Of a DNA stretch of 64,000 nucleotides, positions 36,635 through 49,472 are shown piece after piece; the stretch's first letter is position 1; the number at the start of each line of letters is the position of its first letter. Where the stretch lies: contig NC_059475.1 of assembly GCF_018139145.2 (NCBI RefSeq), positions 6,733,437 through 6,797,436 of the forward strand, read 5' to 3'. The position numbers were made by a program, and so were the translations under genes. The DNA comes from Gymnogyps californianus. Its lineage: Eukaryota; Chordata; Aves; Accipitriformes; Cathartidae. The notes beneath the pieces are model-generated. The model was not told the origin of the DNA, did not search any database, and was given only the letters and a program-made list of their open reading frames with translations.

Positions 36635-37489
36635 GTGACACTGTCATCAGAATTGGTCACTTCACAAGTTACTGCCAAAAGTTACCTTCTCTGTTCAGGT
36701 CTGTTAATGCTGTATTTGCTCTCTTTCCAGCCTAACTTCATGTGCATGTAGAGGCACACCCCCTAACTGAAGCAAAAATGATTCAATAAAACAGAAGAGC
36801 AGTCATGTCGCTAGCAGGAAAATTCAATGGCTGTGCTACTTTCCCCTCACAGAAATTACTGATAGTTTCTATTTAGTTCAGCGCTTCATTATTAAATTGA
36901 CACCAAAGCCCCACTAGACAATAATAAAATTTAACCAATGTTTTATTTGTTGTAGTCTCAGATACACCCTTATGCCTGGCAGCAAAGGATGTGATTCACT
37001 TCAATTCTCATCTTTTAGGATTCTGTACTGCATGTCGATGTCTACCCAATGAATTAAAAATATCAGAGCCCACCTCTGCTTCAGTGTAAATCTGACTTAG
37101 GGGAATTGCATCCCATCAGATTTCAAAATTGACACACCACACAGATTTTCTAAGTAAGTAATGCAATATGACACAGTGATACATCGTCACTGGGTGAAGA
37201 ACAATAAGCAAATAGTGTGCCAGCTACACAATTGTTTCCCAGATATTAAGTTGGTCTACATGTATTTAGCTACATTCCCACAGTATGTAGAAAATGTTAC
37301 AAATTCTCTCTTTTTTTCCATGAATATTGATATATCTGATATTTTAAGGCTTGGCTCCTAAATACGTTATTAGTTCAGCTTTCATTAAGAAAAAATAATA
37401 TTTTTCCTGTCCTAAAGGATCCAAAGGAGTCTTTATAAAGCAGCATCTCATGTCATATTAAGTACAGTAGTAGCCTGAGAAATTATAAG

Positions 37490-39033
37490 GAAAATGGTTG
37501 TCCACTAAGCCAATAAGGATCCGTTGACAGATAGTATTGAGAAGACCAAAGTATTTAAAGCTTTTTTATACACTAAAATTCAGAATGTAAGTCATAATTA
37601 AACAGCAATTTTAGATAATACTAGAAGGCAAGAACATGGAAAGGACAGGTTAGAGAGTATTTAGGTAAGTTAAATACTTTTAACTCAGGCTAAGATATAC
37701 AAAAACCCAAGGAAGACTTGGAAAATCTGAGAGCCCCCGGCAATTGCTTATCTATGGAAATCTACGGAGGATTAATAACATACCAGAAAACTGCAGAAGA
37801 GTGAAAATGGTGATTATTCTTACAAAGGAGCAAAAAACAGAGCAGCTGGGAGTTTGCAGGCCTGACAGCATACTTCATTTATCAAAAAAATACTGGCACA
37901 TATAATTAAACAATCTGTTTGTAAGCACTGAAAAGAAAAGAGCTCCATGAGTGGCAGTCAGTGTGAACCTATGCTAAGGGCAAATAATGTCAAACTATTC
38001 CAGTTTCCACCTATGATATGGTACCAGGTCTTGTGGGTATGCAGAAGACAATATATCAGATAGTTTTACTTTAGTAAAGCTTTTTATATTTTCTTATAAT
38101 CACACCAATCAACTATGTCCTAGATTAAAATGTAATAGGTCAGGTACAAAACTGGTAGGAAAAGAGACTGCTTAATGTTTAATGTAAATGGAAGCTAGGA
38201 CCTTGCCAGGGATTGCCGTGGGATTTTTACTATGACTATATGACCAGGAGCAGGTAGCCAATAGTCAGGAGAGTGGAAGAATGAGGTTATTAATTGATGA
38301 ATGACATGAAGATAAGGAGGGGCAACCAAGAAGTTGGAGGGTAGACTGTAAAGAAGAGGGTGCTGTTCCGTAAGGACAAGTGCAAGGTGCTACATGTACA
38401 CAGGAATACCCAGCCTCACAAATACCAATCAGGGAACTATGGGCTGGATAAAGGGATGCAGTAATGTTGTCAGCCTGAGTCAGCGGGTCATCCCCTGGAA
38501 GACGTGAATGTCGTACCGGGATGTATAGCCACCGTACAATCTGTTGGGCTCAGGTGGGAAGTGTCACTTCCAGCCTACTCAGACGGAGCTCAATGCCTCA
38601 TTTCAGGGCGCTGCATTTCAGGAAAGAAGAGGAGCCATTGGAAGTGGATGAAAGTTGGATGAAAACCAGGATGTAACTTGGACTGCTTTGCGTGTAGATG
38701 AGAGTGCAGGAGGTAGGTAGAATACTAAATAAAAGGATGTTGCAGAAAGGAAAGGAAATCTATTCTCAAGATGTGTGATGAATAAAAGTAATGGGGGTTA
38801 CATTTCATCACAGAAGACTCAAGAATTAAGAAAATTAAGAAAAAAATTCTCATGTTGGGGATAGCAGACGTCAAGAATGCATCAGACTACAGTGTGTTCA
38901 TCATTGCAGATGTCTAAGAATAAGCGGGAAAACATCTGGGAGGACTCTCATAAATATGGGCTGTCTGGCCTTGCATTGGGGAAGAAATTACAGGATCTGT
39001 CGAGGTCCCATTTAGCCCTATGTTTCTGTGGCA
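37490..39033 (+). mobile_element. Long degraded CR1-family LINE with part of the reverse-transcriptase region and 3' end
   Basis: About 1.5 kb of sense-strand CR1. In order there are: a stretch resembling the end of the endonuclease/RT linker (37.5-37.75 kb); the RT-core stretch near 37.86-38.12 kb, including 'aattaaacaatctgtttgtaagcac' and 'ttttactttagtaaagctttt', the position of the catalytic-domain 'D-F-S-K-A-F' motif; 'aaggacaagtgcaaggtgctacatgta' (38.37 kb); 'gaatgtcgtaccgggatgtat' (38.5 kb); 'gcgctgcatttcaggaaagaagaggag' (38.6 kb); and the 3' terminus 'ggatctgtcgaggtcccatttagccctatgtttctgtgg' (38.99-39.03 kb). The frame is broken by many stops and indels, so no protein is made. The wording is closest to older CR1 lineages shared with turtles and crocodilians, which suggests an insertion predating modern birds. 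The 5' boundary is uncertain. Confidence 0.82.
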
Positions 39034-39047
39034 TTCAACATTTAAAC

Positions 39048-39069
39048 AAAAAAAAAAAAAAAAAAAAAA
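39048..39069 (+). repeat. Poly-A tract, 22 nt, just after the CR1 terminus
   Basis: A run of 22 A starts about 15 bases after the end of the CR1 copy at 37490-39033. CR1 elements normally end in short octamer repeats rather than poly-A, so the adjacency is probably secondary expansion of an A-rich flank. Confidence 0.95.
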
Positions 39070-39717
39070 GACAGACAAGAACTCAAAACTTCCAATTCTA
39101 TAAATCTCAACTTAGGGGGGATATAATTCATTTTTTTACACTCAGAGTTAGTCATCTTGTATAGTGCATGTCTAGGTACTACAAGGAAAGAAAAAGGAAG
39201 AAACAAAATTCTGTTACAGTGGTAAGGCACCACAAAAAGCCTACAGAAGAATAAAAGCCTGCACATCAGCCTCCCCGATTCCTGGCAACAATCCTAACAG
39301 CTTGACTACCCTTCGAATACGCCCTACCTCAATTCTCCTCCAGAACTATCTTCTGCAGAGACAGGTCTGACTTGCCTCAGCTCCATTGGCATTTTTCAGT
39401 GGCTGGCTGTAAGCTGGAGTGGGGCTTGCTAAGGGGCAACCTAAACTATTTCTGTGACTGGTGAGCTAAACCAGTTATCACTGGGAAGCAAGCAAAAGGT
39501 ATTGGCAATCTCCTTCAGCCACCTTTTAGGACAAACACAGCTGGAAAAGGTGTTTGAAGGCATCTTTCCCTCCAGATATGAATTATTCACCAACAGGGAC
39601 ATTACTGGATTCCTGAGATCTTCACACTGAGAACAGTGTCCTGGCTGGGAAGTGGGCCTCCACCCAGACCACAAGCAGCAGAAGCAATGATTTCTAATTT
39701 CTTCAGCAAACGAGCTT

Positions 39718-39785
39718 CGGGAAAAGAAAAAAAAAAAGAAAAGAAAAGAAACAAACCCAGCAACAAAAACAAGGCAGGAAAGCAG
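39718..39785 (+). repeat. A-rich/purine low-complexity stretch
   Basis: Runs of the form gaaaagaaaaaaaaaaagaaaag followed by acaaac repeats. It accounts for the Phe/Ser-rich open frames on the minus strand. Confidence 0.8.
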
Positions 39786-42076
39786 TCCTGAAAGACAGGA
39801 GACACAAGGAGAGAGCAAGACAGACAAGAACGGCGACCCGAGGGAGGTAACACAGCAAGGTAACGCAAAGTGGAAAGTCAACGGGAAGACAAACAATGTG
39901 TTTTTACTAAAGCTGTTAATTCACTCTTCACGTCTCCCACTCAAGTCATCCATCACAACATAAACTAAATAGAGCTCAGAGCGCAGCTGCCTGCCTGCCA
40001 CTGTAAATGAACCTTCTGTACACGGAGCACCGCTCCGGCAAGCTGGCGTCCTAAGAGGAAAAAACCTCAGCTGCAAAAATAAACAAATCAGGTACCACAA
40101 CCCTCCTCCCTACATTTTTTTCCCAAAGAATGTGTGCTACTAAGTTTTAACCCCTTCTTGCTTGTTAACTAGGCTCAGTATTTTTTCTTTGCTTAAAACA
40201 CGCACAACCAGTATCATCCTGAAGCACTTCAATGGTTAGTGTGTTTTACTGAACGGTACAAAGCTTTACTGAGCACCAAATCTGGGCTCATGTAAAATTT
40301 TTCCTCCATATCAGAGAGGGCATGAGGCAAGTTCCAACTCCCACTGTCAGATCTGCCAAACAAATATTCATGGACCTAAGATGCTCTCAGTCTCAGAAAA
40401 AAACATGTTTTTCAGTCCCTCCTGCAGTCTTCATGTGACACTTTGCAGTTATGGCTTCCCGTCTTTTGCTGCAACCCTTGCTTCAGTGATAAAGTGATCA
40501 GGAAATTTTCTGTGGCGTGTGGGGCACTGGGAGACGTGGAAAAAAGGTTTGATGGATCACACATATGTTACGTATTGTTTGGCGGTTCACATATTCAGGT
40601 ACTACCGGGGGTCTCAATTTTATGCTTGTGGCTAGAACAGAGGTGCTAAGGGATGTTGCCATTTAGAAAGCGGTGGCTTGGCACTTTGGTTTTTGAACGG
40701 GACATGCTGGCGCAGTCGCTTTTGCAAGTCACGTGAGAGAAAACCCAGAAAAACCAAAAGATTTGGGGCGGCATTCTGAGCCTGTCGTTGGGCCTCCTGT
40801 GACTCAGGACAGTTTGGGTCTGTGCCTGGCTTAACGCCTGAGCAGCACTGCTCTCCAACACCGGCTGCTTTACCTGCTCACAGGAAGGGAAGGGTCTCTC
40901 CCTGCATGTAGATACACAAAGAAGGCTTCCAGTTGAACTGTAGTCTCCAAGAGATACTAGAAGTAAAGGCAGCGTGAATTAACCCACCTTACACCACTTC
41001 TTCTCTCATAAAATCATTGAGCACCATATAGGAACAGTATAGTTCCTAAGATGTGACCACATAGCAATAACAGTGTAGAAATATGTAAATACATAGGACT
41101 TCTGAACCTCTGAGCTGCTGCTACAGCAAGGGAGGTTGCATTGCAGCATGTCTGGGCAGTCTGAAAAGGAAGCATTACAGCTTCCCACACGTTTAACAGA
41201 ACAACAAAACAGCAGACAAACTCTAAGAAAAATATGGCAACACTGCTAGTTAGGTCATGACGCTTGAGGAGGTGCTCTCTATAATCTTCATGAGCAAGAT
41301 AGCAACTTGTGTTTCCAGGTAAGAGACTAATGACTACAAGCAAGCACAGACATTGTTTGAGTAGGCAACTACCATTCAGAATGTGATGAATAAACTTTGT
41401 TTTATGACTTAAAATCATATTCAAACTAGATATTTTTTAATAAGAAAAGGTGGATCGTATCTAGCTCCTATTTTGTACAAACTGGGCATGTTCTGTAAAA
41501 TTCTTTTTAAATTTAAAATTATTTAAACTTTAGGGTAGCTTTTAGGGATGTTTAGACAATAACCTGCATAAAATTTAACAAATGCTAAATCAAAATTAAT
41601 TGCAGACCTTTTGTGAGAACAGACTAAATCGGTGCATAAATATCTATTCTAAACTTTGATGACACCGCAGTGAAAAGATATGGAAATTGCAACATATGAT
41701 TTAAAGAAGAAACAAAACCACAGAGGAAGAGTAAAATAAGGCTTTTGTTAGCAATGAGTATGGCTCAGACTGCCCTAGCAATAATATTTTATGACACAAG
41801 TTAATCACATAGTCCTGAATGTAAATGCCATCATTAGCAGTATGGTGGGTACCATTGTAGATCTATGTAGTGAGATGCAAATGTAAATTCTGAAGAAACA
41901 TGTAGATTGGCAAAAACAATACAGACTACCTTCCCAGACAGAATATTTGTGGTGTTCCTTCTTTAGCCCAGGAAATGTTACAGAACAGGTAAACTGCAAA
42001 GTTTCTTAATTTGTATGAGGCCATACAGTTACCTATTTCAGAGGGTGCTGCACAAGCCATTACTTTAGAGACTTAC

Positions 42077-42100
42077 GTAAGAAGTTTCAAAGTTGCAATA
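42077..42100 (-). other. Candidate 24-nt microexon (minus strand)
   Basis: A very long pyrimidine tract (ccaggtcttctcttatcttccttttgtctttccgtag on the minus strand) ends at 42101, and a near-consensus donor (CTTAC followed by GTAAGTCTC) starts at 42076. The 24 bases between are a multiple of three with two open frames (YCNFETSY or IATLKLL). No partner exon is assigned. Confidence 0.2.
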
Positions 42101-42477
42101 CTACGGAAAGACAAAAGGAAGATAAGAGAAGACCTGGTGAGATCAAAATGGCTAAACTTCTGGGAGCTGGATATTGTTAAAAGGATGAAATCCTGACTGC
42201 ACTCAAGTCTGGGTTAATAAACAGATAGCACGGCATCTAACCCCATCTGTAATTAGGAGGTTACTTTTCTTACCTCTGAGAACCCTGGAACGGCTTGTTA
42301 ACAAAGAGCATATTGGATCCAAATTAACTTGCAAACTCCAGTAACTTTCCTGAGGCTAACATAGCATTGGGCCTTTCCATTCCTGTTATGTCACACAGCT
42401 TGCTTTGGCTGGTCTCGGTTCCACGGGCTTAACAAGAAATAGGCTTTTCCTGCTGTGTTTTTGTTTGTTGTGCTTTT

Positions 42478-42543
42478 CCTGCAGGTGATTAGAGTATCTT
42501 TGTAACTGCTTGCACTATGGATTAAAAAAATCACCTGCAGGTG
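42478..42543. repeat. Perfect 13-bp inverted repeat carrying three E-box motifs
   Basis: cctgcaggtgatt (42478-42490) and its exact reverse complement aatcacctgcagg (42529-42541) flank a 38-base spacer. The arms contain CAGGTG (42482-42487), CACCTG (42532-42537) and a third, overlapping-edge CAGGTG (42538-42543). CACCTG/CAGGTG is the site type bound by ZEB and Snail-family repressors and by E-proteins. Binding here is not shown. Confidence 0.8.
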
Positions 42544-45500
42544 GGCTGAAGTAATCACATTCTGCTGAATGTTTATTAAAGCAGTAATTGCTTTCATTTC
42601 CCAAAATACACAGTGCACACATCATCTACTGCATAAAATTCTGTTAAAATAAGAAAGAAGTACAATCATAAACCTTTACAGGCATGGAAAGCCTTGCTTA
42701 GTCTTTGGTTCAACTCCACACGGTAATTGTAGATGCAAAAAGCTTGTTATTGCAGGGAGTTGTATCACTGAATAATTGTAAGTACTTTAAATATCCTTTG
42801 CCAGTACTTTACAAATAGATGTAGCATTTGGGATGCTCAAGAAGCTGCATTTATACAAATGCTCCATTCATCTGATTAAATATTGACCTTAGGCAGGAAC
42901 CAGTATCAAGCCACGAACTTGCCATGTTCGGAGAAAACACTCAGCATTTTCCTCAGTTAGATCTCACTATGTTGTTCTTTCTGATACATGGACTGAAGAA
43001 CTTCAGGAGTGAATGTCTCCTTCTGCATGTTGGTGTAAGCTCTTCTGATTGATGAAACCTGCCCAGAGCTCTGTAGTGCCTGCACTCCATCTCCTTCTGG
43101 CTGAGTGACCCTGCATCTCACATTGCCTCTTTTTTTGCTGCAGCCCGATGCCCTCCCTGTCAGCGATGTTATCTGGCTTATAGAAGAATGCCAAATGCCT
43201 TGAGTGCATGTAGACTTTTATTCCCACCAAATCCTACACTCATTAGAGCAAATATGTCATGTTGTACAGTTTGTGCAATCAGGAGCTAGATGCGTTACAA
43301 TGGCCAGGTACTAAATGGAGTCTGCTATGTTCCCCTTGTCTGACTCCGCTCCTCATAAAGCTGAACGATGTGTTTTTGTATGTTTAGCTCCTTTGTTCGG
43401 TCAGTGGCAATATAATTGCCAATGCCTATGTTTGGTTTTGACAACGTAACAGGGTCATTGTGATACCATATTGTACCACGGCTGACTGAGCTTGCTCACA
43501 TGGGAGCTATCACATAGTAAGTGAAGAAACGCTCTTAAGAACTGCATGACTGAGCAGGAATTAGCTGAAAAGCCAGGTGCATGTGGACATATTTCTTCTA
43601 ATCAGAAAATTAGTCTATTCTTGGGAATGACTTCTCATGCTTTGCAAATACAGCAAAAGTCTTGAGCCCGTAGTAGCATACCGTTGTCACCATCAAGTGA
43701 GAAACCAGAAGTGGAAAAATGACATACACCTACATCATGTGTTCCTATGTCTTGGAAAGCTGAGGTGGAGTGTGTCTTCCTCCTCCCATCATCCCAAGAT
43801 GGAAACAAGTATTCACGGCACAGTCTTCTGGAGCTGGTATGTGTGCCCATAAAGGACACCACCAGTTTTGCAAGCTCCAGCTTTGCAACTCCTGCTCTTA
43901 AGCTGCCAGCTCTGGTTTAGGAACTTCTTCCTCAAGGAAACGAAAAAGAAAAAATCATTACTTCTTTTGCTCTGTGTAACTACCATTCTTTCATTAGCCT
44001 GCCTGTTACTAAAACTCCAATATTAACTAAACTACAATAGATTTACCTTGAAACAGATTTTCCAGATCATTTAAATCACTGGAGCACTAACGGGCCAACA
44101 TGACAGGTAATCTAGAAATATCCCTCCTAGAAAATGGAGGGAGGGAGAGAGAAAGAGACATAGTTACTGAGAGCCAAGAATTTCTGCGTATCTTTTAACT
44201 AAAAAGTGCTTTAGACTCATAAGAGTCTCAAACAGACAGAAACACACAAGCTCTTGGCTTACACAACAGTATCCCCTCCAAAGAATTGCTCACACGGTGT
44301 GTATGCGCGTGTGTGTGTGTAAATGTAACAGGTACAAAGGTAGCTACAATTTAAGGAAGTGATGAGAAGTGATGAATACAGTGATATAGAAGCCAAATGG
44401 CATATTTGGAAACCACTCAAACCAGGCTTATTCATTAAATGCCACTCCACTGTCCGTTAGAAATACTGAAGTCTCAATCAAGTGATTTTAAGTGGTTTAG
44501 AAACTGATGGTTGTAAATGTCTGAAACAACTGGGTTCACTGTACAGTTCTCAAAACATGGTGTGGTTATGGTCAATAAATAGCTGCAATTTGCATTACAA
44601 AACACCCAGTCTCAACTCAGGGTGAGCTGTCAAAGGGAAAGGAGAGCATTTGTGTCAAGAGGCAAACAATCAAGCGATCGCCTTCCTTTGTTTCAGGTGT
44701 TTCTGTACTATTTGGGGAGCCCTTGTATCCAGATATCACAAAGGAGTTGCCATATGCTTTTTGCCGCTGAGGGGTCTTTCTCTAGAGAAGGACTTATCCA
44801 CCACCCGCCGGAGAGGGCTGGGGATTATGCTCTGGACCCCGCTGGCTGTTCCACACACGCTGGGGAGGAACCATCCCTAAACCCCTGCTTCTGGTGCAGC
44901 CAGCTCCCCAGCTCGTCTGGAGCTGCCATTCACAACATCCTTGATTGCAGCTGGCTTCCCAAGTGTCTTGAAAATTACTCAAAATTAAATTAAACTGTAA
45001 AGCTTGGATAAAAAACTATGATTTGATTTGCCAAATTAGTCTTTCTAATGAGCCAATTAAGTTCCTTGCTAGCGTGAATCCTTGTAGAGCCAAGAACTGC
45101 TGTTTCCCAAAATAGGCTTAGGAAAAATTGGAACCGATCTTGGTTTTTGGAAGTGAACATGGCAGGCGAGGCATTGCCATCATTATTCTAAAAACGCAGT
45201 CTGTACATAGGCAGCTAACCAAGGCATTTTCTCCCAGATGAAATACCAATGTTTGGTTTGGAATCAATTTCACAACGTGCTTGTGAATGAAGACCATACA
45301 TCGATGCCAAGGCATATCATGAATTCATTTCTGTGTGCTATTAGAAGAGCAGGGTGTAATTTTACATAAAAGGTGTCTACATCTGGTACTGTTCATATGC
45401 TCTTTCCCCCTTTCCCATTCAAAATAAAAATAGCAACATAGGAAAAAGTTGGGAAGATTTCAAGAATTGCTGTGAATTACATGAGAAGGAAAGTTTCAGT

Positions 45501-46570
45501 AAGTCTGGAGATTTGCCATGGACATTTGCACACCAATTCCAGCGAATTTGTCCTGGTGGCATAGCAATTTGCCAACAAGTTGCACGCAGCGATTGAAAGG
45601 CTGCTTTGTTTTTAGGAACAGACTCATTGCCCCTTTTATACCCGAGGACAAAACCTCCCAGGGACAACTTGGAGATGCCCTCTGAGGGGTGCCAAGAGCC
45701 GTCTGCTTTCCAAAATTCCTTGTAAGAGAGGAACTGCTTTAGGACACGCAGTGCAGAGAACTGGAGGGCCTTTTGCTAAAGTCATCTATCCCTCTCCCAG
45801 TGGAGGGCAACACTAGCCTAACAACTGTCTCGGTACAACTGCAAGGAGCACAAGACTGACCACAGCTAACTCCTTGAAGAGAAAGACCATCGTAAGAAAG
45901 AAATTTTCATATCAGTTTCTTGATACTTTGCAAAAATTGTCCTCTGTCATCGGAGAGCATAAAGGGAAATAATTACCTACAAGACAAAAATAAACAGTCA
46001 CTCTCCTTGAAATATATTCATGTGCACAGATACCTGGAAAGTATTAACTGTGTTTTAGCCAAACTATTAATCCAGACTTTCCATTGCATTTACAAAAGGA
46101 GGACTCTTCCCTGCCTCTAAATAAAATGTATTGCTTCTGCCTGTATTTCCTTCAAATTACTAGCATTTTTTTGAAGCCCACTGATGTGACAACAGCATTT
46201 CAGATCTGGACTCAGCAGTGAGGAAAAAAAAGGGAATCTCTCAATCCAATATTAAAACAAACCAAATGCATATCAGTACCTTCCCCAGAGAGATTCTTCT
46301 ATTTAGTTCTAAAATTCTCATTTCTTCAACTACTTGTAGTTTGTGAGGCCATGCAGTTTAAATAATTTGACTAAATTTTCAACTAATGTTTCCTGATGTC
46401 ATAAATGTTTACCTTGAATGCAAATGCTCCTTACCCCTTCCCCAGCACACTGGTGCAGCTATCCAGTGGCACTTGTTAGAATTCCCTGAGCACTTTTTCA
46501 CTTTGAGAAATTTTATGGATTGCCCCACAACGAAGTACTCAAAAAATAAAACCCAGAAAATTCATGTTCC

Positions 46571-46643
46571 AATACTTCTTAAGCAAATGCAATATACTTA
46601 ATACTTACACAAATACTTAATACTTCTTAAGCAAATACAATAC
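46571..46643 (+). repeat. 48-bp period imperfect tandem duplication
   Basis: The motif aatacttcttaagcaaat occurs at 46571 and again at 46619, each followed by (g/a)caata, with further 'acttaatact' echoes between. It is consistent with one 48-bp duplication. Confidence 0.8.
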
Positions 46644-47073
46644 TGCAAAAACAAAACGCGAGGTACCTCCTACTATAGCCCTATTTTCTTCAGTCGACTT
46701 ATTCCTGATTTACACTGTACCGTGTGGCCAACATAAAAATTTGCCCCAACAAGCCTTAAGCTCCTTCGAATTTTCTGTTTGCAAAATCAGCTAGAAAAAG
46801 ATACTTCCTTAAAAAGATCTTGAAGCACTACAGTACTTAGTGCTGGCTTGGCACAAAGCCAAACAGCAACCTTTCCTTCTATTTCTGTTGTATGCCTCAG
46901 AGTGATATTACTTTTCCTAACCAACAATTTTACAGGCGCCCATCACTGGAGAGCTCTCTAGAAACAGTACTCACATGCAGCACAGGGTTCGGGGCAGTCC
47001 ATTCCAGGAGCTGATTTTTGCAGGAGTGCGAGCTTAGCAGAAGCCATCCATTTATGTTGTTTGCTGTTAGCAG

Positions 47074-47103
47074 AAAAAAAAAAAGGGGGGGGGGGGGGGG
47101 GGG
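47074..47103 (+). repeat. Homopolymer junction A11 followed by G19
   Basis: Eleven A residues (47074-47084) run directly into nineteen G residues (47085-47103). The G run can fold into a G-quadruplex on the plus strand. Such tracts are unstable in length and hard to sequence, so the exact count may be an assembly estimate. Confidence 0.95.
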
Positions 47104-49472
47104 AAGAAAGTAAAAGCCAAGCAATAAGATAGTAGGAAAAAATTTCCATAGCATAATAATATATGCAACCTGTATTCCTTTATTCATTCTGTTGAATGGC
47201 AGTAGGTACTTACTAGTGACAGCACAGCTTTTCAGAAAGCTGAATTTGACCTACGCAGTCATAAAGAATGGCCTATCATCACCATTTTTATTTGTATGCA
47301 GGGACAGATTTTAGCTAAAATGGCATAACCTCATTGACTTCCAGGACCTATGCTTACAGGCATGTACTAAGAATGTGACCCAATGTTTATTTGTTTTTCA
47401 GACCGCAAAAGTAGTACTGCATGATCTACCAGTGTATTTTAGTAAAGCTGACCAACGGAGACTCCCTTTGCTTTAACGCACATATTTTCATGTTTCAGAA
47501 ATGCATCTGACTTCCAAACATCTCCTGACTTAGTTGAGTTTGTTCCCATTACTTCATTTTTTCTTTTGCACATACATCAACTAATGTTAAACAATGAAGA
47601 CAACCAAAGCAGAGAGTTTTGCTCGCAGGTTATTAAATGACCATTAATCTTTTCCTTTAATTTTGAAGTTCTCCAAATAGCAATGGAGTTGGCTTAAGCC
47701 TGGACATTACACAGAAATACAGATGTGAAAGCTGGAACAGAGAACGTGGCTGAAGTGGTGACCAAGATGGTGTAGCAAATGAACAGACATGTTTGCATAA
47801 TATCATGGCAGCCTCCTGAAAGGTAAAACTATATAACTTGCCAGAGCAAACAGATGGTTACACAGCATGTGAGAATACATTTCTTTTGCACAAATTCAGG
47901 GGAAGGAATATAAAATAATGAGCTCATAGTTAAAGAACAGATGATGAATGAAAGGTAAACAATGAACAGGAAAATGTGATTAGTCATCTTTAATTTATTT
48001 CACTGGGCCTGGTATTTTTGTTACCTAAATCAATGATAAAACTACCCTTCACTGTAGGCGAAAGAGTCTTGAATCCATTGTTTGTGCCTGATTATGTTGT
48101 GGCAAGCTTCTAGCTGCACCTGCCAACATGTGCTTTCAAGCACTTGAGCAATTCTTACAGAATTAGCTCAGTTTGTCAGAAATAAAACTATGGGTTTGAA
48201 GAAAGAGCACATGCAAAGACAAGGTGGTGTAATTTTAAAAGTCAAAATACAGTTTAATGATATTTTAAATGTTAAAAACAAAGTTTTAGGGCCACCTACG
48301 ATATTTGATACCCCATTCCTATGTTTCTCTTCATTTGTTTATGTAACACTGCTGCAAGCTGCTGAACAGGAATAGCTGCATTTTAATGATGGATGTAGTA
48401 AGCCCATAAACATAGATTGGGGAATTTAGGGTGAGAGAGAGAAAGGGAGAGGGCAGATGTTAAGGACAGAAAGAGCAAGAGGGCTTAAAGACCTCAAGTG
48501 AGGATGAATTCTTGGCTCCACTGAAGATTATGGGAGTTTAATCAATTATTTCAGCAGGATCAGCATGGTAATCACGGCTAAAGTGCACTTGGATCTTGTG
48601 CAACAGATTTCAGATGAATGTCAGGTATCATTAGTCCACATACAGTTAATGAACAGTATTTTCTTGAAATTGCCTTTGTACTTGAAATTCATTATCAAAT
48701 TGCTTAGATTATCAAATTATAAACCCTGTTCCCATAAAAAAGTAGGTAAATCATCCTGTTAATAATCTCTTGAACAATTCACTAGCTATAGCACACTGAG
48801 TAGAAAGCTGACTGGAAATAATTAATTTTATGATAAAACCAAATAAAATAATTTGCTCCTTCCTTCATTAAAAGTTTTGATGACCATTCCAGAAACAAAT
48901 TGCTGTGATTGAGTAGTTATCTCTTCAAATGGTTACCACAAGATCAATGAAATAAAAATAAAACTGTTATTTCTTTTATATATACCTCTGTGTGGTTCAA
49001 GAATGGAACAGAAAGTAATACAGAGGATATGAAAATATGGAGCGCAAGAGTCAGGTGAGATAGATATAAAGATTATGAAGCCCCTTTTAACTACAAAATA
49101 CAAAAATTCTCTATATTCCTTACAGGAAGTGATTCTATATGGGGAATGGTCACAGAAGGTCTGGATGTAATAATAAGTTCAGGGATGCATAGCTGCTGGT
49201 CGTATAGATAATGTCTTAACACCTTTCCCTTCAACTGCATAACACCTATGGACAATGTACTTTCTCTTTAAATGGCCTCCTTACAATGCTCCATTCAAAA
49301 ACCTATCCATAAAGACAGCCTTCAGAAGCTATAAATCTGATCTCATGGATAAAGAATATATATTCTTCTAACTTTTCAAATAAAGGAGGAACAATTAAAA
49401 TACCGAGATTTATTCCCTGCAAAGACATTTACCACCCAAACTACTGGGAAATGTTAAAATCTTTTCTTTGGA

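Larger units (their letters stand above)
39070..47073. other. Unique noncoding sequence
   Basis: No mobile element is recognised. It holds the purine stretch at 39.7 kb, the microexon candidate and E-box palindrome near 42.1-42.5 kb, and the tandem duplication at 46.6 kb. Confidence 0.5.

Noticed and set aside
41014..41424. 136-codon minus-strand frame with hydrophobic stretches suggesting membrane segments
   Set aside because: AT-rich DNA favours Leu/Phe/Ile codons on this strand. No exon borders and no family resemblance.
44281..44325. GT-rich microsatellite
   Set aside because: The pure GT run is only about six units and interrupted; it is not notable.
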